From a virus: a stretch of DNA of 64,000 bases. The notes below the pieces were generated by a model, which did not search any database, was not told the DNA's origin, and saw only the letters and a list, made by a program, of their open reading frames with translations. Below, piece by piece: positions 18,150 through 27,155 of the stretch (position 1 is the first letter of the stretch; the number at the start of each line of letters is the position of its first letter). The DNA lies in IMG/VR virus record IMGVR_UViG_3300021131_000003, positions 17,659-81,658 of that record; one strand, given 5' to 3'. Position numbers and translations under genes: made by a program.

Positions 18150-18680
18150 TTAGGCCGCCTTAATCCCATAAATGTCAACTCTAGTGCCCGCCGCAATTAG
18201 GTTAAACCCAGCTAAAGTTATGTTATTAATTGCGGCAGTGTTCTTCCATACATAAGAGTTCATACAGATGTTCCCATTAGTAGTGCTTACATTGTTATCA
18301 TCCCAGCCTCCAAATACTTTTACAGACTTGTATTTATTAGTATTTGTATAATCTAAGATTTCCACAATATATGTAGCAAACGTGTTAGCTAAAGATGTGG
18401 TTATGGGCATACTTGCAGATACTAAACCAACACTACCTGCAACGCTTTGTCCAGCAGTTGCTACTCCAGCAGTGCCGTTTCCAGACATGTAGTGGTTATA
18501 GTAGTTAGCGTTTGTAACGTCTGCATTAAAGTTACAACGAAAAGAATCATAAGAGCTGGTCGCAGACCTAGCAAATACTCTAACTTGTAGATGAGTATAG
18601 GTTTGAGGAAGGTTAGTAAAATCAAACCCATAACCTAAAGAATCAGCTTTTACCGAAGATGCTATTGGATACATGCTCAT
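18150..18680 (-). CDS. Tandem-array surface protein D (one domain), 176 aa
   Basis: Anchors match the array: FTNLPQTYTHLQVRVFARSA, VEILDYTNTNKYKSVKVFGG, YVWKNTAAINNITL and the end VDIYGIKAA. It overlaps the next gene's stop by 4 nt (ATGA). Confidence 0.65.
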   Translation of the reverse strand: MSMYPIASSVKADSLGYGFDFTNLPQTYTHLQVRVFARSATSSYDSFRCNFNADVTNANYYNHYMSGNGTAGVATAGQSVAGSVGLVSASMPITTSLANTFATYIVEILDYTNTNKYKSVKVFGGWDDNNVSTTNGNICMNSYVWKNTAAINNITLAGFNLIAAGTRVDIYGIKAA

Positions 18681-19249
18681 TGGTTTACGCCCCTGACTCC
18701 ATAAAGGGTTGCTGTAGTTCCTACTCTTAAGTAAAGACCTGGAATATTAAATTGTATAGATGTAACAGGGGACGTGCTTCTATAAAGTCCAACACTCATG
18801 TCATTGTAAGAAGGACCATTGTTGTTATCCGCTGCACATCTAGAAATCATTGTTTTATTAAAAGATGAATTTGTATAGTTTAATACATGAACAATAAGCG
18901 AAGAGAACAAAGCGGCTGGTCCATTAGACACGGTCATACCCATTTGAGAACCACCTTGAGCTAATAAACGGGTACTTGTAGCTGTGGTTAGGTTGGCCCC
19001 ACTTAATCCAGCAGCTGATAGGTTTGTAATAGAATATATGTTTGAACCATCGTTATTTAAGTTTACATATATACCGTAGCCGTTTGTATAAGAGGCGTTA
19101 GCTACAGATGCTACTAACATAAGGTCTTGATATGCTTGCGGCACGTTATTAAATATAACGTTAGCGGTTGTTGTATTAGTTACTGTTGAGTAAGCTATAG
19201 GTACAACAGCGCCTTTTGTTGAACCCGCAGCTGGGGCAAATACTGGCAT
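18677..19249 (-). CDS. Tandem-array surface protein E (one domain), 190 aa
   Basis: Anchors: VIFNNVPQAYQDLMLVASVA, VLNYTNSSFNKTMISRCA, GLYRSTSPVTSIQF, and a C-terminal TATLYGVRG. The N-terminus is slightly longer than in other members. It sits directly downstream of an Mtd_N-type fibre protein, which strengthens a fibre or host-contact role. Confidence 0.65.
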   Translation of the reverse strand: MPVFAPAAGSTKGAVVPIAYSTVTNTTTANVIFNNVPQAYQDLMLVASVANASYTNGYGIYVNLNNDGSNIYSITNLSAAGLSGANLTTATSTRLLAQGGSQMGMTVSNGPAALFSSLIVHVLNYTNSSFNKTMISRCAADNNNGPSYNDMSVGLYRSTSPVTSIQFNIPGLYLRVGTTATLYGVRGVNQ

Positions 19250-19258
19250 TTAAACCCC

Positions 19259-19846
19259 CTACGCAGTAATGTCGCCGACAAGTACCCAAGTATCTGTGGC
19301 ACGTTTTAACAAAGTTGCAAAAGACCATTGACCACGAGTTTTAAGTCCTGGGTTAGCGTTCACAGTTACGCCTGATGCCCCAGCTACAGTAATCTGTCCA
19401 ACACCAGTTTGAAGCAGTTGAATCTGTGTTCCAATAGCAAAAGGCACTGTTGCGTTAGTAGGTACGGTTACCGTGCTACCACCAGAGTTAGACATTTCAA
19501 TAACAAGACCGTCATCTGACAAAGCCAAAGTATAAGTAGAGCCGCCTTGTGTGTTGGTAGGTATGTGGTAAACCACGTTATTAGTAACCGCAAGAGAGGT
19601 CAGAGTTCCAACAGATGTAAGGGAAGAAGAAACTACGTTAGAGGCAAGGGATGTTCCAGAGAGCTGAGTGGCTGGGAATGAGCCCAGTACATAAGATAAA
19701 GAGTTGTAGGCGGTTGTGCCGTTACCAATCTTGCCCTTGTTAGTATCGGTCTCGTAACCAAACTCACCAGCGGCTAGTACTGGATTCTGGGAAGCCCAAA
19801 GAGCCGCGGTACCACGGCGAAACTGTAGTACTGTCTGTGCTGCCAT
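19259..19846 (-). CDS. Tail fibre protein with Mtd N-terminal-like domain
   Basis: 195 residues. The start (QTVLQFRRGTAALWASQNPV, then LAAGEFGYETDTNKGKIGNG) is the pattern shared with the N-terminal domain of major tropism determinant and many phage fibres. The C-terminal part (TLALSDDGLVIEM..., ending WVLVGDITA) is closely similar to the end of the fibre at 49002-49799, indicating a shared exchangeable tip or trimerisation module. Confidence 0.75.
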   Translation of the reverse strand: MAAQTVLQFRRGTAALWASQNPVLAAGEFGYETDTNKGKIGNGTTAYNSLSYVLGSFPATQLSGTSLASNVVSSSLTSVGTLTSLAVTNNVVYHIPTNTQGGSTYTLALSDDGLVIEMSNSGGSTVTVPTNATVPFAIGTQIQLLQTGVGQITVAGASGVTVNANPGLKTRGQWSFATLLKRATDTWVLVGDITA

Positions 19847-19993
19847 TTAGGGTGTTCCTCCATCTAGCGTGTTAATTACATCCGTGCTCTGTCTACTTGC
19901 TAGTCCTGCATCTACTGAGGAAGTAGAATCTGGCTCTCCGCCGTCAAAGCCACCGCTAAGTAGGCGAGCTACTTGATAAGCTCTTGAAGTCAT
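19847..19993 (-). CDS. Short fibre-accessory protein, 48 aa
   Basis: Reads MTSRAYQVARLLSGGFDGGE and ends STDVINTLDGGTP. Its ATG overlaps the stop of the upstream gene (ATGA) and its TAA overlaps the Mtd_N-type fibre ATG, so it fits snugly between two coupled genes. No family known. Confidence 0.6.
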   Translation of the reverse strand: MTSRAYQVARLLSGGFDGGEPDSTSSVDAGLASRQSTDVINTLDGGTP

Positions 19994-20349
19994 TTAGACA
20001 CCCACTCTTTTTTATCTTCGTTCCAATTATATAGTTTACCGTCATTTGGATACTTTTTAGGGGGAACCCAAGTGCAGGTTTCTTTGTCTAGAGTCCAAGA
20101 CGCGTAAGTTCTAGGCGGTATAAACGCGTCAAGGTCTTTATCATAGGTATACCCTATTCCAGCGTAGTTTTTACGAAAAGGTTTTCCGCCCAGTATGTGA
20201 GCACCTGCTCTAGTGTTATAAGAAGTTTGAACCCAAGTGCCGCCAAGGTTATCAACTAACCACTGGTAACCTTTATCAGGTTCGTTGTCATCACCTATTA
20301 ATACCTGTACTACTACATTGTTTTTATCAATCTCAGCCCAGTGTGCCAT
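19990..20349 (-). CDS. Conserved phage protein (MAHWAEID...), 119 aa
   Basis: Begins MAHWAEIDKNNVVVQVLIGD and has GTWVQTSYNTRAGAHILGG, followed by a C-terminal half with repeated Trp motifs (SWTLDKETCTWVPPKKYP, YNWNEDKKEWV). Similar proteins are common beside fibres in T4-like and pelagic phages, but their function is unknown. Tightly coupled to both neighbours. Confidence 0.7.
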   Translation of the reverse strand: MAHWAEIDKNNVVVQVLIGDDNEPDKGYQWLVDNLGGTWVQTSYNTRAGAHILGGKPFRKNYAGIGYTYDKDLDAFIPPRTYASWTLDKETCTWVPPKKYPNDGKLYNWNEDKKEWVSK

Positions 20350-23054
20350 TACCCACCTACCTGCGAACGAGCGTAACGAACAATAACTAAACCTGAACCA
20401 CCTGTACCAGATGCAGAGTTTGATAGGTACTGAATAGAAGACCCTCCGCCTCCACCGCCAGTATTGGCAAGGCCATTTCCTCCAGCAGCAACAGCAGCAA
20501 AACCGCTTACAGGGTATGTAACGCCTCCGCTACCCCCACCACCAAGGCCTCCAGCTCCAGCGGTAACTCCTTCTCCAGGGCAATTAACGATACCATTAGT
20601 AATAGTTCCTGTAGGCGCGCTAGGCACTACAAATTGGAAAGTTGTTGCGGTAGGGGCAGAAGTGACAATCCAGTTACCGTTAGGCGCATTGCTTCCTGCG
20701 GTAGTTCCATACACACTTATATACTGACCTACGATTAAACCGTGAGCTGCTGGTGTTGTACATGTAATAGTTGTACCAGAATACGTAAATGAGGCAGTAG
20801 GTGTTGCTATAACTGGGGCACCTGTAATAGTTCCTGGGGTTGTTCCGTTAACTGGGGCTACGGGTACTGTAAACGTAAATACTGTTGTAGAGGTTACAGA
20901 AGCAACTGTATATAAACCATTTGGTGAGTTGGTCATCGTTTGTACAAGAGTTGCGGCCCCTGTTTGCATAACATAAACGTATTGACCAGCTGTAAGGCCG
21001 TGAGCGGCTGGAGTTGTTACTGTAATAGTAGTTCCAGAATAAGTCATTGTGGCGCTTTGTAAACCAGAGGCGTACTCAATCAGTGTTTGACTAGCGCCCC
21101 CGCCACCACCACCAAAGTAGTAAGTTCCTCCAGAGTTTTGTCCGTAACCTGTTGCAAGTCCCCATGAAGAATATGCACTTGTTCCAGCTCCGCCAAAACC
21201 TCCTCCTAGAGGACCACCGTTGCCACCTGCAGCGTTAGCTCCACCACCACCTGAACCACCAAAAACACCAATTGCTGAGTCGTAGCCAATTCCGCCATTA
21301 TAGCCTTGACCAGAAGTTCCAGAGCCACCTCGGTTACCCGCACCATTGTGGTTACCACCACCGCCTGAACCGCCATTGCCACCATCTACGCCAACGTTTC
21401 CACCAGAGAGTGTTCCCGTTGGAGTAAGGGTAGCTGTAAATGTAAATTGAGTAGAGGAGTTAATAGCCGTAACTGTCCAAGGGTTAAGGCCTGCATAGTT
21501 GTAAGAAGGCGTTTGTAGTACCGTTGTTGTGCTAGCTGGAAGACTAATTGTTCCAACAGGAGGTGTTGCCACAATTACAGTAAACTGTGTAGTGCTTAGT
21601 ACTTGGTAAACAGTCCAGTTTCCGTTAGGGGCAGCTGAACCGCTAATAGTAGTATTTGCAATTTGAATAGATTGACCAACACTTAAGCCATGAGCAGCCA
21701 CAGTTGTTACAGTTACTACTGCTCCAGAAGAGGTTATAGAGGACACTCCAGACGCTGGAGTAATAACAGCGTTACTTAAACTGTTTGGTGCGTTTGTTCC
21801 TGTAGTAGCAATTCCCACTGTTGTTACTAATGAGCCCACTGCTAAGTTATTTGGGGTAGTTGTTGTTACTGTAATTGTGGTTCCCACGTAAGTAACTGTA
21901 GAAATAGCAAATGATGCGGAGCCTCCACCGTTACCTCCACCTATAGCAGTAAGTCCAGCAAAAGTAGAGTTAGCTCCATTTGATGGGACAGCGCCGCCCG
22001 CACCAACTGTAACAGCAGCACTAGAAGCAATAGTCTGGTTTGGTGAATAAAGAACACCGCCCGCACCGCCGCCACCTGATGTACGGTCAGTGGTATACCC
22101 TCCACCGCCACCGCCAGCAATAGCAAGAACGTCAGCGGTAAGCCCTGGTCCACCGCTAACTGCAAGTGTTCCGTTAGCCGTAAACGTTCTATAGTAGTAA
22201 GTACTATCAGATGTTAGAGTACCACCTGTTACTACGTTACCAGGAGTTACGATTGCGTTAGAAGCTCCACTTGGTATGCCAACACCAATAGAGTTTGTAG
22301 TAGTTGCTGTAAAGGTATAAGAAGTATATTGGTTTAAACCAGATACTGTTATTGGGCTAGTGGTTCCTGTACCTGTGGCACCTCCAGGAGATGCTGTAAC
22401 TGTGTAGCTTATTGGGCTTCCCGAAGATGCGGGGGTAAAGGATACGCTGGCCGTATTGTAAGCTGTTACTGTTGCAAAAAGGTTAGTTGGAGGTGGGGCA
22501 TAAGCAGCGGTAGAGAACGAGGAAGAAGCAATACTTGGATTACTTGAACCAAAGCTGTTATTAGCAACAACAGTAACTGTATAAGCGGTTGCGTTTTCTA
22601 AGTTACTTAAAGTAATAGGTGAAGAAGAACCTGTAGTTAATCTAGGAGAGGATGAAGCTGAAACTGGAGTAGCGGTTACAGTATACGAAGTAATTGCTGA
22701 GTCACCAGAATAAGTTGGAGGTGTAAAAGATATTACAGAACCTTTAACTACGTTAGACGTTCCTGATACGTTTGTTGGAAGACCAGGAACATTTCCGCTT
22801 AACGCTGCACTAGACCAAGATGTACCGTTAAATACCTCAATAGATTTAGTATCAGTGTTAAATCTAACATAACCAGTTTGTGGGTTTGCTGGTCTTTGCG
22901 CAGTAGTACCTGTAGGCAGACCTAAACTTTGGTTTCCTATAAATACTGGGTTTTTAGATATGTCTTGCCCAGAAACGTATAAGCTTCCATCGATGTTTAC
23001 TGAAGACGTCTTTAACGCATCCGAGTACGGGTGATTGTACTTGTTTTCAGCCAT
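20349..23054 (-). CDS. Large Gly-rich tail fibre with FN3 and E1_FCCH-like modules, 901 aa
   Basis: The N-terminal ~75 residues are a virion-anchoring stretch (QTGYVRFNTDTKSIEVFNGT, WSSAAL). Two FN3-like domains follow (~95-265). A Gly-rich domain (IAGGGGGGYTTDRTSGGGGA...) is interrupted by four beta modules of the HGL type (VTVTTVAAHGLSVGQSIQI; ITVTTPAAHGLTAGQYVYV). The chain ends with another Gly-rich stretch and VIVRYARSQ. Gly-rich sandwich domains of this type occur at phage fibre tips that bind receptors. Coding strand is Thr-rich with low-complexity codons. Confidence 0.8.
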   Translation of the reverse strand: MAENKYNHPYSDALKTSSVNIDGSLYVSGQDISKNPVFIGNQSLGLPTGTTAQRPANPQTGYVRFNTDTKSIEVFNGTSWSSAALSGNVPGLPTNVSGTSNVVKGSVISFTPPTYSGDSAITSYTVTATPVSASSSPRLTTGSSSPITLSNLENATAYTVTVVANNSFGSSNPSIASSSFSTAAYAPPPTNLFATVTAYNTASVSFTPASSGSPISYTVTASPGGATGTGTTSPITVSGLNQYTSYTFTATTTNSIGVGIPSGASNAIVTPGNVVTGGTLTSDSTYYYRTFTANGTLAVSGGPGLTADVLAIAGGGGGGYTTDRTSGGGGAGGVLYSPNQTIASSAAVTVGAGGAVPSNGANSTFAGLTAIGGGNGGGSASFAISTVTYVGTTITVTTTTPNNLAVGSLVTTVGIATTGTNAPNSLSNAVITPASGVSSITSSGAVVTVTTVAAHGLSVGQSIQIANTTISGSAAPNGNWTVYQVLSTTQFTVIVATPPVGTISLPASTTTVLQTPSYNYAGLNPWTVTAINSSTQFTFTATLTPTGTLSGGNVGVDGGNGGSGGGGNHNGAGNRGGSGTSGQGYNGGIGYDSAIGVFGGSGGGGANAAGGNGGPLGGGFGGAGTSAYSSWGLATGYGQNSGGTYYFGGGGGGASQTLIEYASGLQSATMTYSGTTITVTTPAAHGLTAGQYVYVMQTGAATLVQTMTNSPNGLYTVASVTSTTVFTFTVPVAPVNGTTPGTITGAPVIATPTASFTYSGTTITCTTPAAHGLIVGQYISVYGTTAGSNAPNGNWIVTSAPTATTFQFVVPSAPTGTITNGIVNCPGEGVTAGAGGLGGGGSGGVTYPVSGFAAVAAGGNGLANTGGGGGGSSIQYLSNSASGTGGSGLVIVRYARSQVGG

Positions 23055-23066
23055 TTGGCTACTACC

Positions 23067-26000
23067 TTAAGCCTGAGCTTCAGACCAAGCAATACGACCG
23101 AGAACGTTAACGGCGGCGTTACCAACGTTAGTTACTGTAATAGTAAGTACGTCTGGTCCGTCTGGATAGATACCAGCGTTTGAGTAAGGGCTAACTCCGC
23201 CACCCAAGACTGCGTTACCAAGGTCTCGAACTAGTGATAAGTCAAGCGAGCCCGTTGAGTTAGTAAAGAATCCACCAGTGTTTTCACCGCCAGTTACTGA
23301 TGTAATAGAGCCGTTAGCGTTGAGTGCATAATCTGCAATCTGTGCAAGTGAAGAGTTAGTCTTACCCACTACGTTACCTACAGCGTTAGTCCAAGATGTA
23401 GATGTAGTCGCAACTCCGTTAAGTACAGCAGTAACCAGGATGTTAGCTGGGCTGGAAGTAGTTGAGATATCTAGCGCACGAAGGATTAACTGCATACGGT
23501 TAGTAAGTTCACGAGCACCAAATGGAGCAGCTACGCCGTTATCTACAGAAGGAGCAATTCGGATTGAGAACAAAGCCTTAGGTGCGCCTGTAAATGTAAG
23601 TGGTATTGATGAGATAGTGATGGCTTGTGTAACAGTAATCTGAGTACCAGAGACCACAGTTGCTACGTAAGTACCAGCTGGAACACCTGTTCCAGTAACT
23701 AGCATACCTGCAATAATGCTGGTGTTAGAAGCTGCTAGGTTTACTGTAGTAGAGGCTGAAGCTGTACCAGTTGCGGTAGTTGTTGCGTTAACTGGCGCGA
23801 TAGCTGTCTGATAAGTCTGGCCGTAAGTAAAGAGAAGAGACTTATCATCATCGTAACGGCCATCCATGATAACTGATGTACCCCAGTGAGAGATGGATGG
23901 TGCAAATGTAGGCCACCCAAACTCAACTGCTACGGGAGCAGTTGATGAGTATGTAAATGATTGTCCAGATGCAGCACCCATAGGAAGAACAGCCACTGTT
24001 GGGTTATTTGCAGTTACTGCTTGGTTAAGCGTAACTGTAGTTCCAGAGATAGAGGAAATAAATGTTCCATCAAGAATGTTAGCTCCAAATACACGCTGAC
24101 CAACTTGTAGTCCAGAAGTAGAGGACACTGTTGCAATGTTAGAACCAGAGTTAACTGTAAGAGCAAGCGAGGCGTTGCCTGCCTGTCCTCTAGTTAATCC
24201 AGTAAACGTTGTAGAAGTTATTCCTGTGTAGTTAACAAACTCATAAGTAGAGGCGTTACGAATGCAAAGAGTTCCAGATGATGGGAAGTTTGCAGTGCTT
24301 GCTACAGTAATGCTTGAATCTGTTGAGCCTACTGAAGATGTGATGTATGTAGTAGGTGGGATTGTAGAAGTCTCATAACGTCCTGGAAGGTTACCTGAGC
24401 GCATGTAGGCTTCAGTGTTAACGTTGTTGTTCATCATACGGTGGCAGTAGGTAACGTCTCCACGTGAGCCACGAAGACCCCAGCGGACAAAACCAGCGCC
24501 GTACCAAGTAAAGTCGATGTAGAACATCTGCATGTTTGCAAGGTTAAGGGTATAACCAGAAGGTCCAGTTCCGTCCATCTTGTCAATGTTCCACTGAGAT
24601 TGAGGAATCTTAGTATCTACTGTACGTGAAAGAACTACATAGCTTGATGAAGCTCCACGATATGAAGGACTGATTGTAAGCGAGGTGTCAGATGCAATAT
24701 CGGTTACGCGATAAGACTGTCCGCGAAGAACGATGTAATCGCCAACAACTAGCTGTTTAGAAAATACTGTAGGGAATGATGAGTTTGTCTGCGTAACTGT
24801 ATTTGAGCCCTGAGTTACGGTTACCTTACCTGCTACTTGGAAAGTAGAGTTACGACGTACTGCGTAGATGTTGTTACCGTCGTACTCAAAGAATAAACCG
24901 TTCTGCTGGTCAAAGATACCGAGGCGGCCTACGGCACCATTCCAGTTAAGTACCGAGATGTTAAACGCACCAGAGGCTGTAGAGGCTGAAGGTGTTGTTA
25001 ATGCTGTATAGGTAAAGGTGTTATAGCCAGTTACTGAAGTAACTGTATAAGTTCCATTGTATGCAGATTCATTAGCTCCGTAAACAAGAATGGTAGAGCC
25101 AGGGTTAATGTTGTGCTTTTCCTTTGTTTGCGCGGTAATAGTTGTACCAGACGCTGTCAAAGAATCAAGAGAGGTATAAGGCTTAAGAACAGTACCAGAG
25201 GACATCTGGATGCCCTTACCTGACTGGTATCGGAAGTAACGTCGAGTTTGACGGATTGCAGATTCAAAATTAGATTGAGCGTTGCTAGAAAAAAGAACTC
25301 CGCCATCAAATGCACGGTGTAGGAACTGAGCCTGTGGGCGCATGTAAACCGCAGCTCCAGAGTACACAATAGTTCCTGTTGGTGTGTTTAAGGTGTAGTA
25401 AGAGAATGTGGTGTTGTTTGTAATCGTTGCTACAACAAAAGAACCATTTGGTGCGTTAGTAGAGGCGGTAAGACCTGTAACAGCAATTTCATTACCAAGT
25501 GAAAGGCCGTGAGGGACAGAAGTTGTAACAGTCACTACGTTACCTGAGTATGTAACAGAGGTAGGAGCTGTTCCAATCTGAGCTCCTGTATATAGGGTAC
25601 CGAAGTAGATAGCGGTTTTGTTAGTATCAAAAACTGAAGTGATAGAGGTAGTGTTTACTGCTCTAGCTGTATAGGTAAAAGTAGTTGTGCTTGGGATTGT
25701 TTCAATAACAAAGTTACCGTTAGCAAGGGATAGGTAACAGTCTTGAACGGTGATAGGGGTTACGTTTGTAGGGATTGTGCCAGTCGCTGCAATACCGTGA
25801 GCTGTTGAAGTTGTAACAGTCACAGTACGACCGCCGTTTGCGATTTGGATATCTGAGATGTTAGAAAGAGGCGCTGATGACTGAAATGCAAATGGGCGAT
25901 TATCAATAAGAGCAAGGTTTTCCCACTTAGAAATCTGGGTACCATATTCAAAGTCGGTATCAATCAAAGCCTGTGGCTGAGATACGCGGAACTTGTTAGT

Positions 26001-26318
26001 TGGGTCAGTTTGGGTTTCAGCTGGCTGGAAGGACTCGTTGTACTCGTCTATTGTAATCTGCAACTTATCAGTGGCTGACATAGCTGAAGTGTTGTAGTTA
26101 AGTACGATGGTTGTGTATTCACTGTAGTCGGTTGAGCTTGTTGCGATTGAGTACGAGGTTGCACTAAGCGATGGGTCAGAGAAGTTATAGATAACTTTAT
26201 TTTTGGTTACGTTAGTAATTAAGACAAGGCGCTCCTGCAAAACGGCGCGTGGGATAACAATAGTTCTAGTAGAAGGCGTAAAGGTGTACGCGGTCTGAAG
26301 GATTACTTTTCTTGCCAT
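23067..26318 (-). CDS. Very large virion surface/fibre protein, 1083 aa
   Basis: The longest gene in the fibre block. The N-terminus (KVILQTAYTFTPSTRTIVIP) and a region around residue 120-160 (NKFRVSQPQALIDTDFEYG) match the start of large structural proteins in T4-like phages of aquatic hosts. At least three E1_FCCH-like modules occur (~165-330, ~375-450). Later segments (WNIDKMDGTGPSGYTLNLAN, YIDFTWYGAGFVRWGLRG) appear conserved and are non-repetitive. It ends NVLGRIAWSEAQA. Probably a baseplate- or neck-attached appendage. Confidence 0.7.
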   Translation of the reverse strand: MARKVILQTAYTFTPSTRTIVIPRAVLQERLVLITNVTKNKVIYNFSDPSLSATSYSIATSSTDYSEYTTIVLNYNTSAMSATDKLQITIDEYNESFQPAETQTDPTNKFRVSQPQALIDTDFEYGTQISKWENLALIDNRPFAFQSSAPLSNISDIQIANGGRTVTVTTSTAHGIAATGTIPTNVTPITVQDCYLSLANGNFVIETIPSTTTFTYTARAVNTTSITSVFDTNKTAIYFGTLYTGAQIGTAPTSVTYSGNVVTVTTSVPHGLSLGNEIAVTGLTASTNAPNGSFVVATITNNTTFSYYTLNTPTGTIVYSGAAVYMRPQAQFLHRAFDGGVLFSSNAQSNFESAIRQTRRYFRYQSGKGIQMSSGTVLKPYTSLDSLTASGTTITAQTKEKHNINPGSTILVYGANESAYNGTYTVTSVTGYNTFTYTALTTPSASTASGAFNISVLNWNGAVGRLGIFDQQNGLFFEYDGNNIYAVRRNSTFQVAGKVTVTQGSNTVTQTNSSFPTVFSKQLVVGDYIVLRGQSYRVTDIASDTSLTISPSYRGASSSYVVLSRTVDTKIPQSQWNIDKMDGTGPSGYTLNLANMQMFYIDFTWYGAGFVRWGLRGSRGDVTYCHRMMNNNVNTEAYMRSGNLPGRYETSTIPPTTYITSSVGSTDSSITVASTANFPSSGTLCIRNASTYEFVNYTGITSTTFTGLTRGQAGNASLALTVNSGSNIATVSSTSGLQVGQRVFGANILDGTFISSISGTTVTLNQAVTANNPTVAVLPMGAASGQSFTYSSTAPVAVEFGWPTFAPSISHWGTSVIMDGRYDDDKSLLFTYGQTYQTAIAPVNATTTATGTASASTTVNLAASNTSIIAGMLVTGTGVPAGTYVATVVSGTQITVTQAITISSIPLTFTGAPKALFSIRIAPSVDNGVAAPFGARELTNRMQLILRALDISTTSSPANILVTAVLNGVATTSTSWTNAVGNVVGKTNSSLAQIADYALNANGSITSVTGGENTGGFFTNSTGSLDLSLVRDLGNAVLGGGVSPYSNAGIYPDGPDVLTITVTNVGNAAVNVLGRIAWSEAQA

Positions 26319-27155
26319 TTACGCTCCTAGTAAGATATCTACTGCCTTGAAGGGGTAGGTTGGGTAGTTAATTACGTTCGAGCCTGGTTGGACTAGACCG
26401 TAAAAGGTTGACCCTGCTGGAGGAACTTCAGAGAAGGTTATGTACCCGTCCGAGTCCACCATAAAGCCATCCATCGGCATGCCTGATTGCCAGACATACT
26501 CAGGAAAGCTTACTGTTTGAATAATACCATTTATTGTAATTAAAATACGCAAAGGGTTGGTAATACTTATTCTGGACCCTTGGTAAGTAGGGTAAAAACG
26601 GTTTTCAATACCATCAAACTGGTAGTAGAGGTTGTCTAGCGGGACGATTGTGTAGTCCTGCCAGCTCATACCTACAGTAGCTGTTGAGTCTGCAGCAAGG
26701 ATAGTTCCGTCTGCGCCTACGTTTAATACCTGAGCTACGTTGGCGATAACACCTACGCTAAGGTCGCCCTTAGCTGTGGGTTGGGCAGAGCCAGTGGTGT
26801 TGATGCTTAGAGTGTTATAAGAGATTACGTCTACTACATCTCCAAAGAGAAGAGCGGACGCAAAAGTAATTGAGCTCTGGGTAGTTGCGGTGTAGTCGTT
26901 ACCGCGAACCATGAGGACACCATTTAGGTATACCTCTTCATTACCGACTACATAAGAAAGCGTGGTTGTGGTATTGGTTCCTGTGTTGGCTACCCCAGAG
27001 AGTACTGTTTCTCCGCCCGCGGCAAGGTAAGACCAACGAGTCTGGTTAGCTCCGCCTAATACTAGGTTCCAGCTTGTTCCATCCCAGGTCCACTGACGAC
27101 CTGAATAGTAGATAGAGGCGCCAAGGGCGGGGGATGCAGGAAATTGAATAGCCAT
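26319..27155 (-). CDS. Tail fibre/collar-like protein, 278 aa
   Basis: It opens with IQFPASPALGASIYYSGRQW and TWDGTSWNLVLG, a common anchor of phage fibres. The middle has EVYLNGVLMVRGNDYTATTQ, the 'VxLNGV.l..g.DYT' beta motif of fibre proteins. Coupled to its neighbours (1-nt overlap). Confidence 0.7.
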   Translation of the reverse strand: MAIQFPASPALGASIYYSGRQWTWDGTSWNLVLGGANQTRWSYLAAGGETVLSGVANTGTNTTTTLSYVVGNEEVYLNGVLMVRGNDYTATTQSSITFASALLFGDVVDVISYNTLSINTTGSAQPTAKGDLSVGVIANVAQVLNVGADGTILAADSTATVGMSWQDYTIVPLDNLYYQFDGIENRFYPTYQGSRISITNPLRILITINGIIQTVSFPEYVWQSGMPMDGFMVDSDGYITFSEVPPAGSTFYGLVQPGSNVINYPTYPFKAVDILLGA

